Positions 21,217-32,323 are shown, counted from the stretch's first letter. The stretch: 64,000 nucleotides of DNA from Rhinopomastus cyanomelas (GCA_013400115.1 VXBP01010281.1:1-64000), one strand, 5' to 3'. Program-made: numbers and translations. The notes: generated by a model not told the origin, from the sequence alone.

Positions 21217-21250
21217 CCTTTTATAGGGCAAGGAAATGTAATTGCCAGGT
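21217..21250 (-). promoter_or_regulatory. Orphan minus-strand TATA box
   Basis: The minus strand reads CTATAAAAGG (21226-21217), with CATCTCACCTGG about 25 nt before it. No clear exon 1 donor or coding exon follows, so this may be a relic or chance. Confidence 0.25.
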
Positions 21251-21483
21251 GAGATGGGCATGACCTGTACCCAGACACGGAAAGGAAGATCCAGGTTCAT
21301 CCGTGATTCACGGGAAAACCCAGGCTCAGGAGCATCTACCGCCACCACATGACACTGCTTTGTTTGTTTGTTTTCTCTTGAGCTGCAGCTGTGTCTAATG
21401 ACTATTTCCAGGGGAGATGCCAGGGCTGAGTCCTGAACGCAGGCTGGCAGCACTAGCCCTCAGAGCCAGTGAATAGCCACAGC

Positions 21484-21614
21484 ATCACAGAATATCACAG
21501 ACTGAAAGGGACCCCAGAAGAGCATCTAGTCCGTTCCCCCCGCCACAGCAGGATCCCCCAGATCCAGTCGCACAGGGACACGTCCAGGCAGGTTTTAAAC
21601 ATCTCCAGAGACAT
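21484..21614 (-). mobile_element. CR1 fragment
   Basis: ATCACAGAATATCACAGACT to TTTTAAACATCTCCAGAGAC. Confidence 0.85.
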
Positions 21615-21945
21615 GTTTTACCAAACATCACCCTCAACAACATTGTGAAATCAAAGGTCTTAAGCCTCACTCTGGAGGGAGGCACAGGGACCTCCTTCTC
21701 AATCTCAACTGCTCTAAATTCCTGGGAAGTGATCTAAACCCTGGATTTACTTCAGATGTTGGGGGAGGAAATTGAAGAACATTAAAGAATGGCAGAGGGA
21801 GATGGGAAGAGAAAATAACTAAACCTCTGGGAGTATGAGCAGGTGAATGCTCAAAGGAGGCTGAAGCCCACGCTGAAGCAGGGTCCTGGAGCCCACTCTG
21901 GATTAGGTTTTGTGGCAGGACTTGTGTCCCTATGGGGAGCCCAAG

Positions 21946-22077
21946 ATGGAGTCCTTCATGAAGAAGTATTGCAGTCTGCAGAAAGGGCTCTCGCTGAAGA
22001 AGTCCATGAAGGACTGTCTTCCACTGAAGATCTCCCACACTAGAAGAGGAGGAGAGTGTGATGCGTCCTCCCCCTGA
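21946..22077 (+). CDS. Candidate tiny Lys-rich ORF, doubtful
   Basis: ATG at 21946 opens a 43-codon frame rich in Lys (MESFMKKYCSLQKGLS, LKKSMKDCLPLK). It lies 28 nt after an acceptor-like GGTTTTGTGGCAG, the layout of an EDC exon 2. I found no matching plus-strand promoter or exon 1 upstream, an out-of-frame ATG precedes it, and a longer frame overlaps it. Function unknown. Confidence 0.2.
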   Translation: MESFMKKYCSLQKGLSLKKSMKDCLPLKISHTRRGGECDASSP

Positions 22078-22464
22078 GAAGAAAGAAGTGGCAGAGCCAA
22101 CATGTGGTCAAATGACCTCAGTCCCTACTCCTCACCTTCCTGTTCCACTGCTGGGGAGGAGATAGAAAGAATTTGGAGTAAAAAGTTAATCCCAGGAAGA
22201 AGGGAGGTGTAGGAAGAAGATCTGGTTTTATTTCTCATTAGTCTCCTCTGATTTTATTGGTAATGAAGTAAATTAATTTCCCCAAGCTGAGTCCGCTTTT
22301 ACCCACGATGAGTGTTGTCCCACTTGTCTCTGTCCTGTCCCACAAGCCTTCCACTACATTTCCTCTCCCCTGTCCAGCTGAGGAGGGGAGACACAGAGCA
22401 GCTTTGGTGGACATCTGACATCCAGCCAGCCTCAACCCACCCCGCAAGAATAAAAGGCTTCCTT
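22078..22464. other. Intergenic, nothing recognised
   Basis: No gene signal and no recognisable repeat. Confidence 0.4.
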
Positions 22465-22617
22465 GATAGGAGCCTCCTTCCTTGGAGACATTTAAAACCC
22501 TCCTGGATGTGTTTCTATGTGACTTGATCTAAGTGATCCTGCCGTGGCAGGGGGGTTGAACTAGGTGATCTTTTGAGGTTCCCTTCCAATCCCTGTGATC
22601 CTGTGACCCTGTGACAA
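22465..22617 (+). mobile_element. CR1 3' fragment
   Basis: CTTGGAGACATTTAAAACCC to GTGATCCTGTGACCCTGTGA. Confidence 0.85.
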
Positions 22618-23078
22618 CCCATGCACGGAGGTTGAGATCATCAACGAAGGGCCCCTTTGGGCTGGCGACAAACATCTCATGAGCAGTATCCGGTACCGTT
22701 GGGCAATGGTGAGGTTTTCCTGTCCCAGACATAATCCACAGGGGTTACCACTAGCCGTTGCTTTTCTTTCGCAGGGAGGTGTGATCACGTTTGGCCCTCG
22801 GTCCATGTGACACCCCGGGACAGCTGGAGGAATCTCCTCCACTCGCTCCACTGGCTGCTCGTGAGCAGGTCCGTGAGTCTCTTTGGTGCAGGCGTCACTC
22901 CGCGTGAAATACCTTCCAATCTCCTTCACAGGGAGGCGAAGGAATTAGGCTGCTATTAATAACCTATGGGACAATTACAGTGCTAAAAGCACAAAGCATC
23001 AAAGGGAGGACGTCGGAAGCTGAATAAAGCGGATAGAAATGGGCTGGGATATGTAATTAGGTTGCATTTGCCAAGAGA

Positions 23079-23185
23079 TGTCTCATGTCCCAGATAACCC
23101 TTTGGAAGAGTATAAAAGGTCCCGCATCCCAGTGTCCTTCATTCGCTTCTCTGCTCCACGCATCTTCATCCCCAGTGTTGAAGGG
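23079..23185 (+). promoter_or_regulatory. Gene D promoter and exon 1
   Basis: TTTGCCAAGAGA precedes TGTCTCATGTCC (23079-23090). TATAAAAG is at 23111-23118. Exon 1 (about 23140-23185) ends before GTAAGT at 23186. A TAATTA-type motif lies at 23053, as in genes E and F. Confidence 0.85.
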
Positions 23186-23712
23186 GTAAGTCCCATGATT
23201 TTATTTATCTTGAGTTTCTTTATGAAACCACCTGCTTTTACTGAAGCTGTGGTAGAGCTGGAGTATGATGCTCCCTCCTCACGCCGGACCTCCGTCCAGC
23301 CCTTGCTATCCCCAAGAGCTGTTCTACAAACACAAAAGGGCGGCGCCTTAGCGGGTGGAGGTCGAGCTGAACCAACGCAACAGAAAGACTGGAAAATACA
23401 GACACAGGGCAGTCAGAGGACTTCAGGGAAAAGAGGTTTTGAAGTTTTTAAGTAGAAGGCACTGGAGCACCCTGAGCTGTTTATGGGCAATGGAGTGATT
23501 GTATGTGTAAAATGTTTTCAGTGGGGGGTATAAATCATCTTCCAGAACCCAATCTCTACTGAAAGCTCCTCCTTATCCCTGAAGAAGGAGAAAGCAGGAA
23601 GGAAGCAGGGAGTTCTAGAGACTAGACTGCAGGTGTGCTCATGGATACCGGGGCCGCTGTGCCAGCATGACCACCTCTCTCTTCCCTACAGCTTTGCCAA
23701 CACTCCACAAAG

Positions 23713-23991
23713 ATGTGCTCTCGCAGACCTTGCCACAGCAACGAAACCTCCTGCCATGGATCCCACTCCTCCTGCCATGAGTCAGGACCCTCCTGCCATT
23801 ACACCATCCAGCGGCAGCCGGTGCAGAAGTTCTCCTGTGTGACACCCTGCTGCCCCACCGTGCAGCCCTACTGCCCCCCTGTGCAGCCCTATTGCCCTCC
23901 TGTGCAGCGCTATTGCCCCCCTGTGCAGCCCTACTGCCCCCAGTACACCAAGAACATCTGCAAGCTGCCGCCAACGTGCCCGAAGTACTAA
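23713..23991 (+). CDS. Cys/His and CPPVQPY-repeat EDC protein (gene D)
   Basis: Encodes 92 residues. Exon 2 starts after CTACAG (AG at 23690-23691) with CTTTGCCAACACTCCACAAAG, then the ATG. Residues 1-30 hold CH motifs (MCSRRPCHSNETSCHGSH, SSCHESGPSCHY), followed by TIQRQPVQKFSCV. Residues about 47-75 are five-residue-spaced Cys/Pro/Tyr repeats (VQPYCPP, VQRYCPP). The C-terminus is YTKNICKLPPTCPKY. Genes E and F share the whole plan, so the three form a tandem paralogous set. Cys, Gln and Lys suggest disulphide and transglutaminase cross-linking in the cornified layer (inference). AATAAA is at 24247-24252. It fits the Cys/His-motif (EDCH-type) EDC genes, but the member number is unknown. Confidence 0.9.
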   Translation: MCSRRPCHSNETSCHGSHSSCHESGPSCHYTIQRQPVQKFSCVTPCCPTVQPYCPPVQPYCPPVQRYCPPVQPYCPQYTKNICKLPPTCPKY

Positions 23992-24365
23992 CAGCAGGAT
24001 CCACCCCGACACCTGGGACCATCGGCTTGTTCTTCCGACGATCTTGATGCCTAAAGCTTGAACCTCCAGTTCTCTTTCCCTATTTGTGTCTGTATGAATC
24101 CTCAAACATCCTATTTGTCATTGAATTTTCCTCAAAAACTGAATCAGGTCAGGTTTAATTTATTCAGCCTGTGAGACCCAGCTCACACTCATTCCCAAAA
24201 GACCGGGAATGATTTCTGCTACCAACCTCTAAAATGAAAATCAGACAATAAAATTCGATGTCCAAAGATAGAAAAAGTTGATGATTTGTTTATTTTTTTG
24301 ACCTCTTTACTGCAGATCTGTCTTCACCTCTGACTTCCAAGATGATACTTCTTATTCTTTTATTT

Positions 24366-24678
24366 AGCTGATACTGTGGTGTCAGGTCATGGGCTGGACT
24401 TGATGAACATAGGAGGTTCCACATCAATGTGAGAAGGAACTTCTTCCCAGTGAGGGTGACAGAGCACTGGAAGGGGCTGCCCAGGGGGGTTGTGGAATCT
24501 CCTTCACTGGAGATGTGTAAAACCCATCTGGACATGTTCCTGTGCGACTGGATCTAGGGGATCCTGCTGTGGTGGGGGGATTGGACTGGATGGTCTTTCA
24601 AGATCCCTCCCAATCCCTAATGTTCTGTGATTCTGTGATCTTAGAGGTCTTTTCAGCCTCAATAATCCTGTGATTCTT
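24366..24678 (+). mobile_element. Nested CR1: a younger copy inside an older one
   Basis: An older copy reads GTCAGGTCATGGGCTGGACTTGATGA up to about 24405 and resumes at 24640 with TCTTAGAGGTCTTTTCAGCC, matching the uninterrupted relative at 29.06-29.26 kb. The insert (about 24406-24641) is a typical younger CR1 ending GTGATTCTGTGA. Confidence 0.8.
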
Positions 24679-25415
24679 TTCTTCTCAACCATCACAAAAA
24701 TGCCCACATCCTAAAGTTTCAAAATTAACAAAAGCCAGTCATTCCATGGGCTCCATTTCTGTGGGAGACCAATGTACTTTTGGAGAGCCCATGGGTTGCT
24801 CGACTGGACCCTGTTCAGCCTAGGACTGTCTGTCTCAGTTTCAGCAGCACCTCTTAGTTCGTTTGTCACTCTGACTCAGAATTACAAAGCTTCTGAGGTG
24901 TCTAATAAATGCAGACAGGTGCCTGGAGGTCCTCTCTATCCTTCCTTCTTTCACTGTGTGAAAAGAAACGCTAAAGCTCTCTCTAATTTTTGTGACCTCA
25001 GACAATCTTTATCTCCCCAGTCGCCAGCCCATCCAGCTGAGACATCTGTTCTAGAACAGGATCACTCACTTCCCTCCGCCTGTGCCTGTTTCTCTGCGCT
25101 CAGCTGAAGCTCGTTGTCGAGCTCAAGTCATTAACTTTATCTAGAAAAGGACGAGATGAGCGCACCCTGCGTGACGGACAATCGCAACAAGGACGTCCTC
25201 CAAAAATACCCCTTTATCAAGCTAGATGAACCATTCCCACGTCACTGGTGACTCTCAGCACTTTGCAGGAGTTGATGGGGAGAAGCTAGAGCAGCAGGGT
25301 TTGTTTAGCCTGGAGATGAGAAGGTGGATGCTTTACCCAACTGAAGAAGACCTACAGCACCTACAGCAGAAGAGCATAGACAGTAATTACAAGTTATTAT
25401 AGTCAGATAGAAGAA
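24679..25415. other. Intergenic, nothing recognised
   Basis: Unique sequence, no promoter or exon signature. Confidence 0.4.
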
Positions 25416-25705
25416 AGGTTCCTGTGCAGCTTGGTCTAGGGGATCCTGCTGTGGCAGGGGGATTGGACTAGATAGTCTCTCAAGGTCCCTTCCAATCCCT
25501 AATGCTCTGTGATTCTCTGACTGGATCTAGGGGATCCTACTCTGGCAGGGGATTGGACTAGATGGTCTCTCAAGGTCCCTTCCAATCCCTAATGCTCTGT
25601 GATTCTCTGACTGGATCTAGGGGATCCTGCTCTGGCAGGGGATTGAGCTAGATGGTCTTTCAAGGTCCTTTCCAATCCCTAATGATTCTATGATTCTATG
25701 ATGTG
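25416..25705 (+). mobile_element. Three tandem copies of a CR1 3' end
   Basis: GGATCCT landmarks at 25442, 25532 and 25622 show a 90-nt period. Each unit runs from the TGGATCTAGGGGATCC region to GATTCTCTGA or GATTCTATGA. Confidence 0.9.
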
Positions 25706-25989
25706 CAGGAGTTGAAACAAATTTGGGGCTTCTGAAGTTGAATCATGGCCTTGAAAAATAAAGGAACAGAATCCCAACCAGAAGATGAAATCACCCTTTC
25801 CCAGGTGTGTTTTCAAATCCAGAACGACTCGTATCTCACAAAACGCTTGGCAGAACAGTTAATCCTTATTTTTTCCAAATTTGACATGAAAATAAATCCT
25901 GGAGGATATCAAGATCATCTCGGTGGGGATAGCTGCTCTTATCTGAACTTAGTAAATAACTTCTAGGGTCTTATTGCTTGGTCTGATCA

Positions 25990-26385
25990 CAGAATCACAG
26001 GACATTAGGGATTGGAAGGGACCTCAAAAGATCATCTAGTCCAATCCCCCTGCCACAGCAGGATCCCCTAGACCAAGTCACACAGGAACACGTCCAGGAG
26101 GGTTTTAAATGTCTCCAGAGAAGGAGACTCCACAGCTTCCCTGGGCAGCCCCTTCCAGGGCTCAATCACCTTCACTGTGAAGAAGTTCTTTCTCAGGTTG
26201 ATGTGGAACCTCCTCTGTTCCAGCTCACACCCACTGTCCCTCGTCCTATCACTAGAAGACACTGCGCAGAGCCTGGCTCCATCCTCCTGACACCCACCCT
26301 TCACATATTTATAGACATTAATGACGTCACCCCTCAGCCTCCTTTTCTCCAAGCTAAGGAGACCCAGCTCCCTCAGCCTTGGAAT
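25990..26385 (-). mobile_element. CR1, about 400 bp
   Basis: ATCACAGAATCACAGGACAT through CCCAGCTCCCTCAGCCTTGG. Confidence 0.9.
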
Positions 26386-27178
26386 GTTCCTGCAGCACCT
26401 GTTCACCACCCACCTGAGCAGAAGTGGCAGGAAAGGAACAATTACCCATTTAATTGTCCTAAAGCCTTTGGCCACTGTGAGAAAAACTGAGTAGTAAATA
26501 GTGAAACCCAGTAATGAGTAGAAATTACAGAACTGCTTAAGTAAGACAGGAGCCAGAAGCAATTTGGGATCTGAGAGCAGGGTGCCAGCAGGTGACAGCT
26601 CCTCAGCAAAAACCCTTCCTGCTTGGCACTGGAATCCTCTTCTCCTAGGAGGGTGTAAACAGGAATAATACTGCGTCTCAGTGGGAAAAACAGCTGATGG
26701 CAGCTGGACTCACAAACAGAATGGAGGACTGGGGACGTCCTCCTGGCGTCACTTCTGGTGCTGAGGTGTTGGATGCGTTTGGGCTAGTCAACAGGACTTC
26801 CTTCTGAGCAGAGCCCACGTGAGCTGTGGCTGTTAATTACCATCTTTGTGTCATGAGAAAGAACATATCAATCAGGACGCGAGCCTGGCGCGCAGACCGA
26901 GGGGCAGCACGGAGTGCAGGAGTCAACACTTTTGAGTTGTGCGTTGATGCAACGCTTGGTTGCCCAACAACAAATCACTTAATAACTCTAGGGTTAGAAC
27001 AGGCAAATGTGCAGCTGCCTTCAAAATTCCCCTGCAAGAAAGGTTGAGAAATTCGCTGCCTATTAGCACGAGAAGGAAAAAGTCACGACTGGTTTTCCTG
27101 ACTGCGTCAAACCAGAACCACTGAGAAGTGGACACTGGGAGTGCGGCCACTTAATTAATTGTCAGCGTTGCCAAGAGG
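26386..27178. promoter_or_regulatory. Repeat-free block upstream of gene E with an element shared with gene F
   Basis: AGGAGTCAACACTTTTGAGT at 26918-26937, followed by TTGATGCAACGC, recurs upstream of gene F at 30888 (AGGAGTCAGCACTTCTGAGT, then CTGATGCAATCC). TTAATTAATT occurs at 27151. A candidate paralogous control region; no coding signal. Confidence 0.45.
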
Positions 27179-27297
27179 TGCATAATTCCCCAGACAAGCG
27201 TTTGGAAGGTATAAAAGTCCACCATCCCTCACTCCTCCTTCATTCGGCATCAGCTCTCGGTGCTCTTCCTCTTGCCTCTTGCTCGCTCCAACAAAGG
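27179..27297 (+). promoter_or_regulatory. Gene E promoter and exon 1
   Basis: TTGCCAAGAGG leads into a diverged element TGCATAATTCCC (27179-27190). TATAAAAG is at 27210-27217. Exon 1 (about 27240-27297, beginning CATTCGGC) ends at the donor GTAAGT at 27298. Confidence 0.85.
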
Positions 27298-27798
27298 GTA
27301 AGTTGAGCAGCAGGAGCTCACGTGGGGATTCCATTGACCAGCTCTCAGTTGAGACTTTACCTTTGTCTTAGAGACTTGTTATTTTGGATGAGTGAGGGCC
27401 TCAGCACGTAAGGTAGGTCGAGTGCTTGTTGTTTGCTCACAGTAGACAGGGCGAGAGGAAAAACACGGGTAAATGAAGGGCCGGACCTACAAAGAAACAG
27501 AACCTTGGGGATCCAGCAAGGAATTTATTCCTGAACTAGCTGGTGATGGAGAGAGACTTTGGTCAGACAGGTCAGGGCCATTTTAGAAGCAAACTTTACT
27601 TTTGAAAGCCAGGAGTAGCAACTTGCTAAGGAAATCCCCGTCACAGAGGATCCCCTAAAAGACCCCCCATCAATAGCAACAGGAAAACAGAACTTTGCAA
27701 ACCTCTACAGAGACCAAAACCATGCAGAAGGTTTCACCGGGGCAGCTTCATGAGCTTTCTCTCTCTCTTCTCTACAGCTTTGCCAGCACCCCACAAAG

Positions 27799-28113
27799 AT
27801 GTGCTCCCGCGGGACCTGCCACGACTACGAGTCCTCCTGCCGTGGATCCCGGTCTTCCTGCCACAGGTCCCGCTTTTCCTGCCACGACTCAGTGCCCTCC
27901 TGCCACTACACCATCCAGAGGCAGCCGGTGCAGAAGTTCTCCTACGTGGCACCCTGCTGCCCCCCTGTGCAGCCCTACTGCCCACCTGTGCAGCCCTATT
28001 GTCCTCCTGTGCAGCCCTACTGCCCTCCTGTGCAGCCCTATTGTCCTCCAACCCCCTACTGCTGCCAGTACACCCAGAACATCTGCAAGCTGCCACCAAC
28101 ATGCAAGTACTAG
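27799..28113 (+). CDS. Cys/His and CPPVQPY-repeat EDC protein (gene E)
   Basis: Paralogue of gene D, 104 residues. The acceptor AG is at 27776-27777 and the 5' UTR piece CTTTGCCAGCACCCCACAAAG precedes the ATG. The N-terminus has five serine-flanked Cys residues (YESSCRGSRSSCHRSRFSCH), with more Arg than gene D. There are four consecutive CPPVQPY units, one more regular run than in D, then a CPPTPYCCQYTQ variation before NICKLPPTCKY. The conserved TIQRQPVQKFSYV linker contains Gln and Lys, likely cross-link sites (inference). The intron is 480 nt and CR1-free. AATAAA is at 28373-28378. Confidence 0.9.
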   Translation: MCSRGTCHDYESSCRGSRSSCHRSRFSCHDSVPSCHYTIQRQPVQKFSYVAPCCPPVQPYCPPVQPYCPPVQPYCPPVQPYCPPTPYCCQYTQNICKLPPTCKY

Positions 28114-28621
28114 GGGCGGGATCCAACCCTGTCACCTGGATCCACCGGCTCTCTCCTCCCTTGGACGCGGTGGCCACGCATCATCCCATCCTTGCTGAAG
28201 TCCATGTGCCTCACTGCTGCTTTGGATGAAGTGTTCTCCTAATTATCATTCGTGGTGTCATTCTTTCTAATTATTCAGGAAATGTCCTTTCTAATTATTC
28301 ACTGCATAATTACTGTTGGGAATCTCTCTGTGCCAAGCGTTTCTGCTTCAGACTCATCTGGGTGTGGGAAACAATAAATCTTGCCGTTCAGGAAACCTGC
28401 ATTGTCGTTAAATTTATTTGCTCCCTCCTTCATGGAGAATCTCTTCAATCTCTCTGGGACCTTCAGTCAAATTCCCTCACATTCCCAAAGTGCCCCGATA
28501 CCTGGTGGCCGATAACAGCAGCTCCCTGTTCGGGAAGAAAACAGACACATCTGTAGAGGAAAAACTTCTCAACTACCAAGAATCTGCCCAAAGTCTACAT
28601 GGACCTGAAGGAAGTGGACCA

Positions 28622-29008
28622 CCTCCCTGATGAGGAGAAGCTGAGGGAGCTGGGTCTCTTTTGCTAGGAGGAGACTGAGGTGTGACCCCATTAATGTTTG
28701 CAAATATGTGAAGGGTGAGCGTCAGGAGGGTGGAGCCAGACTGTGATAGGACAAGGGGCAGTGGGTGTGAGCCAGAACAGAGGAGGTTCCGCATAAATAT
28801 GAGAAGGAACTTCTTCCCAATGAGGTTGACAGAGCACTGGAAGGGGTTGCCCATGAGGGTTGTGGAGTCTCCTTCTCTAGAGACGTTTCAAACCCACCTG
28901 GACGTGTTCCTGTGCGACTTGGTCTAGGTGATCCTGCTGTGGTGGGGGGATTGGACTGGATGATCTTTCAAGGTCCCTTCCAGTCCCTAACACTCTGTGA
29001 TTCTGTGA
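28622..29008 (+). mobile_element. CR1
   Basis: GATGAGGAGAAGCTGAGGGA to CACTCTGTGATTCTGTGA. Confidence 0.9.
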
Positions 29009-29055
29009 CCTAAGCTGAACAGAGATTTTCCTGCTTGCACCAGACAGTGAGCTGG

Positions 29056-29262
29056 TCTACACTGATTCCTCACAGAAAGGGTGATCAGACCCTGGAATGG
29101 ACTATCCAGGGAAGTGGTGGAGTTTCCATCCCTGGAGGTGTTCAAGGACAGAGTGGATATGACTCTTAGTGCCCTGGTCTGTCTGATGCTGTGGGGTCAG
29201 GTCATGGGCTGGACTTGATGATCTGAGAGGTCTTTTCCAGCCTCAATAATTCTGTGATGGTT
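29056..29262 (+). mobile_element. CR1 of the GGACTTGATGATCTGAGAGG subfamily
   Basis: CCCTGGAATGGACTATCCAG, GGTCAGGTCATGGGCTGGAC and AATAATTCTGTGATGG. This is the intact relative of the older copy split at 24.4 kb. Confidence 0.8.
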
Positions 29263-29774
29263 TTTGTCCTGTAGTTTTGAAAACAAGATCAAAGGCAGTT
29301 GATTGCAAACCCTTCTGGTTTGTAGACAACATCATGCATGGAAGAGGATAAGTCGCTCACCGTTGCTAAAAGTACAGGTGATAATTCACTCCAAGTTTAA
29401 CTTCAGCAGAACTTGGGCATATAAATATTTTCAAATATTTTAGTACCCTCAAGCCCCTGAAAACAGAAGTCACAAACCTCTCTTTCGTAGTCAAGCGTTG
29501 CTTGTCCCTAGTCTGTACTTCAGGCCAGAGCAATGTGTTAACCCAAAGAAACTCCCTCTCATGTAGGACTGTATGAGGTCACACAGCACAGAACTGATCA
29601 CCAGGATCCTAAAGCAAACGCTGCTGAGGGCAGGTGAGCAAGTGCCAACCACCACGTTGCTCTAGAAATGAAGTTCGATCACTGGAGACCGGGTTTTCCT
29701 GACATACCCATCTAACACAGCCACAAGCAACGGATGATAACTCTTCAGAGATCAGGAGGTGTGGAGGGATGTAG

Positions 29775-29857
29775 TTTAGGGGTGAGCTTGTAAGGTAGGG
29801 TAGATGACTGGACTCGATGATCCCAGGAGTCTTATCCAACCAGAGTGACTCTGTGAT
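29775..29857 (+). mobile_element. Short CR1 tail
   Basis: GACTGGACTCGATGATCCCA to CCAGAGTGACTCTGTGATTT. Confidence 0.7.
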
Positions 29858-30384
29858 TTCCCTTAACAGGATGTGAATTTGAATGAGTATGAACATCTGG
29901 AGTAGATGTTATCTCAGGCACCCTGCCTTTGGAAGGCTGTTGAGGAGGTAGAAAGATTTCCGAGGCACATCGGTGTGAAGCACCAGGCCAAAGCATAGGG
30001 GGAAAGGAGACCTGTCGCACAAGGACCAGCTTCACAGCCTCTACAGCCGTGGTGATCTTGGTCTCGGCCCTACAACTGAGTCACCAAATGTCCCTGAGGA
30101 ACCGGTGCCATCCTCCCTTGCTGGACAAAACTCCCCGCAAGCAATTACATCTCCTCTAGCCTGAAGAAGAGCTGTAAGAGGCCCAAACTTTGGAGACAGC
30201 TTCTCATTAGCAGTTAATGAATTGACCTAATGGGCAACACTTTCCAAATCTGGTGAGTTCCAGGCTTCATTTCCTTACACACCAAAGACAGTGTCAAGAA
30301 CTTCACCTCAAACTCCTTCTTTACCTAAATCCTTTGTTTCCCAGACACCTCTGCAGGCAAGATCAGGTGAAAAAAGTCCAAGAA

Positions 30385-30445
30385 ACTAGTGAAGTGAAGT
30401 GAAATGAAGTGAAGTGAAGTGAAGTGAAGTGAAGTGGAGTGAAAG
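30385..30445 (+). repeat. GTGAA pentanucleotide microsatellite
   Basis: About ten imperfect GTGAA units with one GTGAAAT interruption. Confidence 0.85.
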
Positions 30446-30504
30446 AGAAACGAAGGAATAGGAAACCTTGACATACTCATATGAGTTTAAAAGATGCTTA
30501 GATG

Positions 30505-30603
30505 TAGTGTTGGGGGATCTGGTTTAGTGGTGAACTTGTAGAGAAGGATCGATGGTTGGACTCGATCCCAAGGGTCTTTCCCAATCTGAACTATGATTCT
30601 ATG
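30505..30603 (+). mobile_element. Short CR1 tail
   Basis: TGTTGGGGGATCTGGTTTAG, GGTTGGACTCGATCC, ending CTATGATTCTATGG. Confidence 0.7.
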
Positions 30604-30887
30604 GAGCTCGTGACCAGATGTTTTTCCTCTGATCTTCATCACCACTTAACTTTGACACACACGGAGCAATCCGATGCATTCAGCCGCGTCATCTCGCAAG
30701 TCAAGGAACACGTGAAGAAACGTTCTATTCTTTGCTGTCCCGGGGAACCCGAGAGATCACAGCATGCTTCCCAACCTCATGCCACGTCCATGAGTTGCTG
30801 CTGGTAATCCCATTTCCTCTTGGCATTCCAACAACACACAAATTAAAATCCTGAGCTGTCACCTGCACACGGCGAGAGGCCCACCCC

Positions 30888-30940
30888 AGGAGTCAGCACT
30901 TCTGAGTCGTGAAGGCCTTTCTGTCACTGATGCAATCCCG
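30888..30940 (+). promoter_or_regulatory. Upstream element of gene F shared with gene E
   Basis: AGGAGTCAGCACTTCTGAGT at 30888-30907 and TGATGCAATCC at about 30929 match the block 26918-26955 with the same order. AGTCA and GAGTC cores are AP-1-like (inference). The distance to the TATA box is about 270 nt here and 290 nt in gene E. Confidence 0.5.
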
Positions 30941-31128
30941 GTGCCCACTGGCAAGCTCATTAAGAGCTGAGAGATTAGTGTCAGTCTCCAGGAAACAAGA
31001 AAGAAACGCCTTCCCAAGTCCTGATAGGAAATGCAACAGGAATTCCACCGGGGATGAAGCGGAGTGCGTCAAGGCAGAAACACCAAAACCAGGGGAGCGG
31101 AAGTAATTAAACCGCGATTGCGAAGAGG

Positions 31129-31237
31129 TGTCTCACATCCGAGATCACCCTTCGGAGCCGTATAAAGAGCGCCCAGCCCGGTTCTCCTCAGACGCTCAAC
31201 CTTCACTGCCAGGCACTTCTCCCTGTAGCTGAAGAGG
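31129..31237 (+). promoter_or_regulatory. Gene F promoter and exon 1
   Basis: TTGCGAAGAGG precedes TGTCTCACATCC (31129-31140). TATAAAG is at 31161-31167. Exon 1 ends at 31237 before GTAAGT. Confidence 0.85.
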
Positions 31238-31269
31238 GTAAGTCCAACTTTATTATTTCAGTCCATGCT

Positions 31270-31905
31270 GAGGGAGAAGGCTGCTCCACTGGAGGTTTTT
31301 ATGGACCTCTTGGGAGATGGGATCGGAAGGGGGTTGGTTAGCAGATCAAGAGAGGGTCTTCTCCTCCTCTACTCTGCCCTGGTGAGACCACATCTGGAGT
31401 GTCGTGTCCAGTTCTGGGCTCCTCAGTTCAAGAGGGATGTGGAGCTTCTGGAGAGAGTTCAGTGTAGGGCAACGAAGATGATAAAGGAGGTGGAGCACCT
31501 CTCTTATGAGAGGCTGAGGGAGCTGGGTCTCTTGAGCTTGGAGAAGAGGAGACTGAGGGATGACCTCATTAATGTCTACAAATATTTGAGGAGTGGGTGT
31601 CAGGAGGATGGAGCTGGGCTGTTCTCAGTGTCATGTAGTGATAGGACGAGGGGCAATGGTTGTAAGCTGGAACTTAGGAGGTTCCACATCAACCTGAAAA
31701 GGACCTTCTTCCCAGTGAGGGTGACAGAGCACTGGAATGGGCTGCCCAGGGTGCTTGTGGAGTCTCCTTCACTGGAGATGTTCAAGGCCCACCTGGACGT
31801 GTTCCTGTGTGACTTGGTCCAGGTGATCCTGCTGTGTCAGGGGGATGGGACTGGATGATCTTTTGAGGTCCCTTCCAGTCTGTAATGATTCTATGGTTCT
31901 ATGGG
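31270..31905 (+). mobile_element. CR1, about 630 bp, in intron of gene F
   Basis: The longest same-strand copy in the window. It carries remnants of the CR1 reverse-transcriptase 3' coding end (GTTAGCAGATCAAGAGAGGG, CTGGTGAGACCACATCTGGA) and ends GATTCTATGGTTCTATGGG. Confidence 0.9.
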
Positions 31906-32323
31906 ATCTAGCTAAACGCCTTCTATGGTGCTCTGAGGCAAGAATGGTGAACAGTGGGTGGAGGGATGGGGATCACTGGGGAAGGTATAGCAGAGGAACA
32001 GGAAGAGATCCTGGTGCAAGCATTCTCCATGATGTTGCACCAGGGAGAAGGAGTTTGGGAGAGAATCTAGGGGCTCATAGCACTAGTTACAGGGACTTAG
32101 CTTCGTGCAACTGCCAGAGCAAGCCCTGTAGATGAGGCAGGATCAAGGGTGCATTTGGGCTGGACTGAGCAGGCATAAAGAAAGAGAGCAAATGTTCACT
32201 GGGGATCTCGACAGAAATATTCTTTAAGGAAAAATCAAGGTATAAAAATGAAGAAGTGACACTGGGGCTACTCTCACCACGTTGATCTCTTGCTCCTGAC
32301 AGCTTTGCTTTTACTCCACAAAG

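Noticed and set aside
31265..31858. 197-codon frame in the gene F intron
   Set aside because: It is CR1 sequence, a remnant of the element's reverse-transcriptase end, not a host gene.
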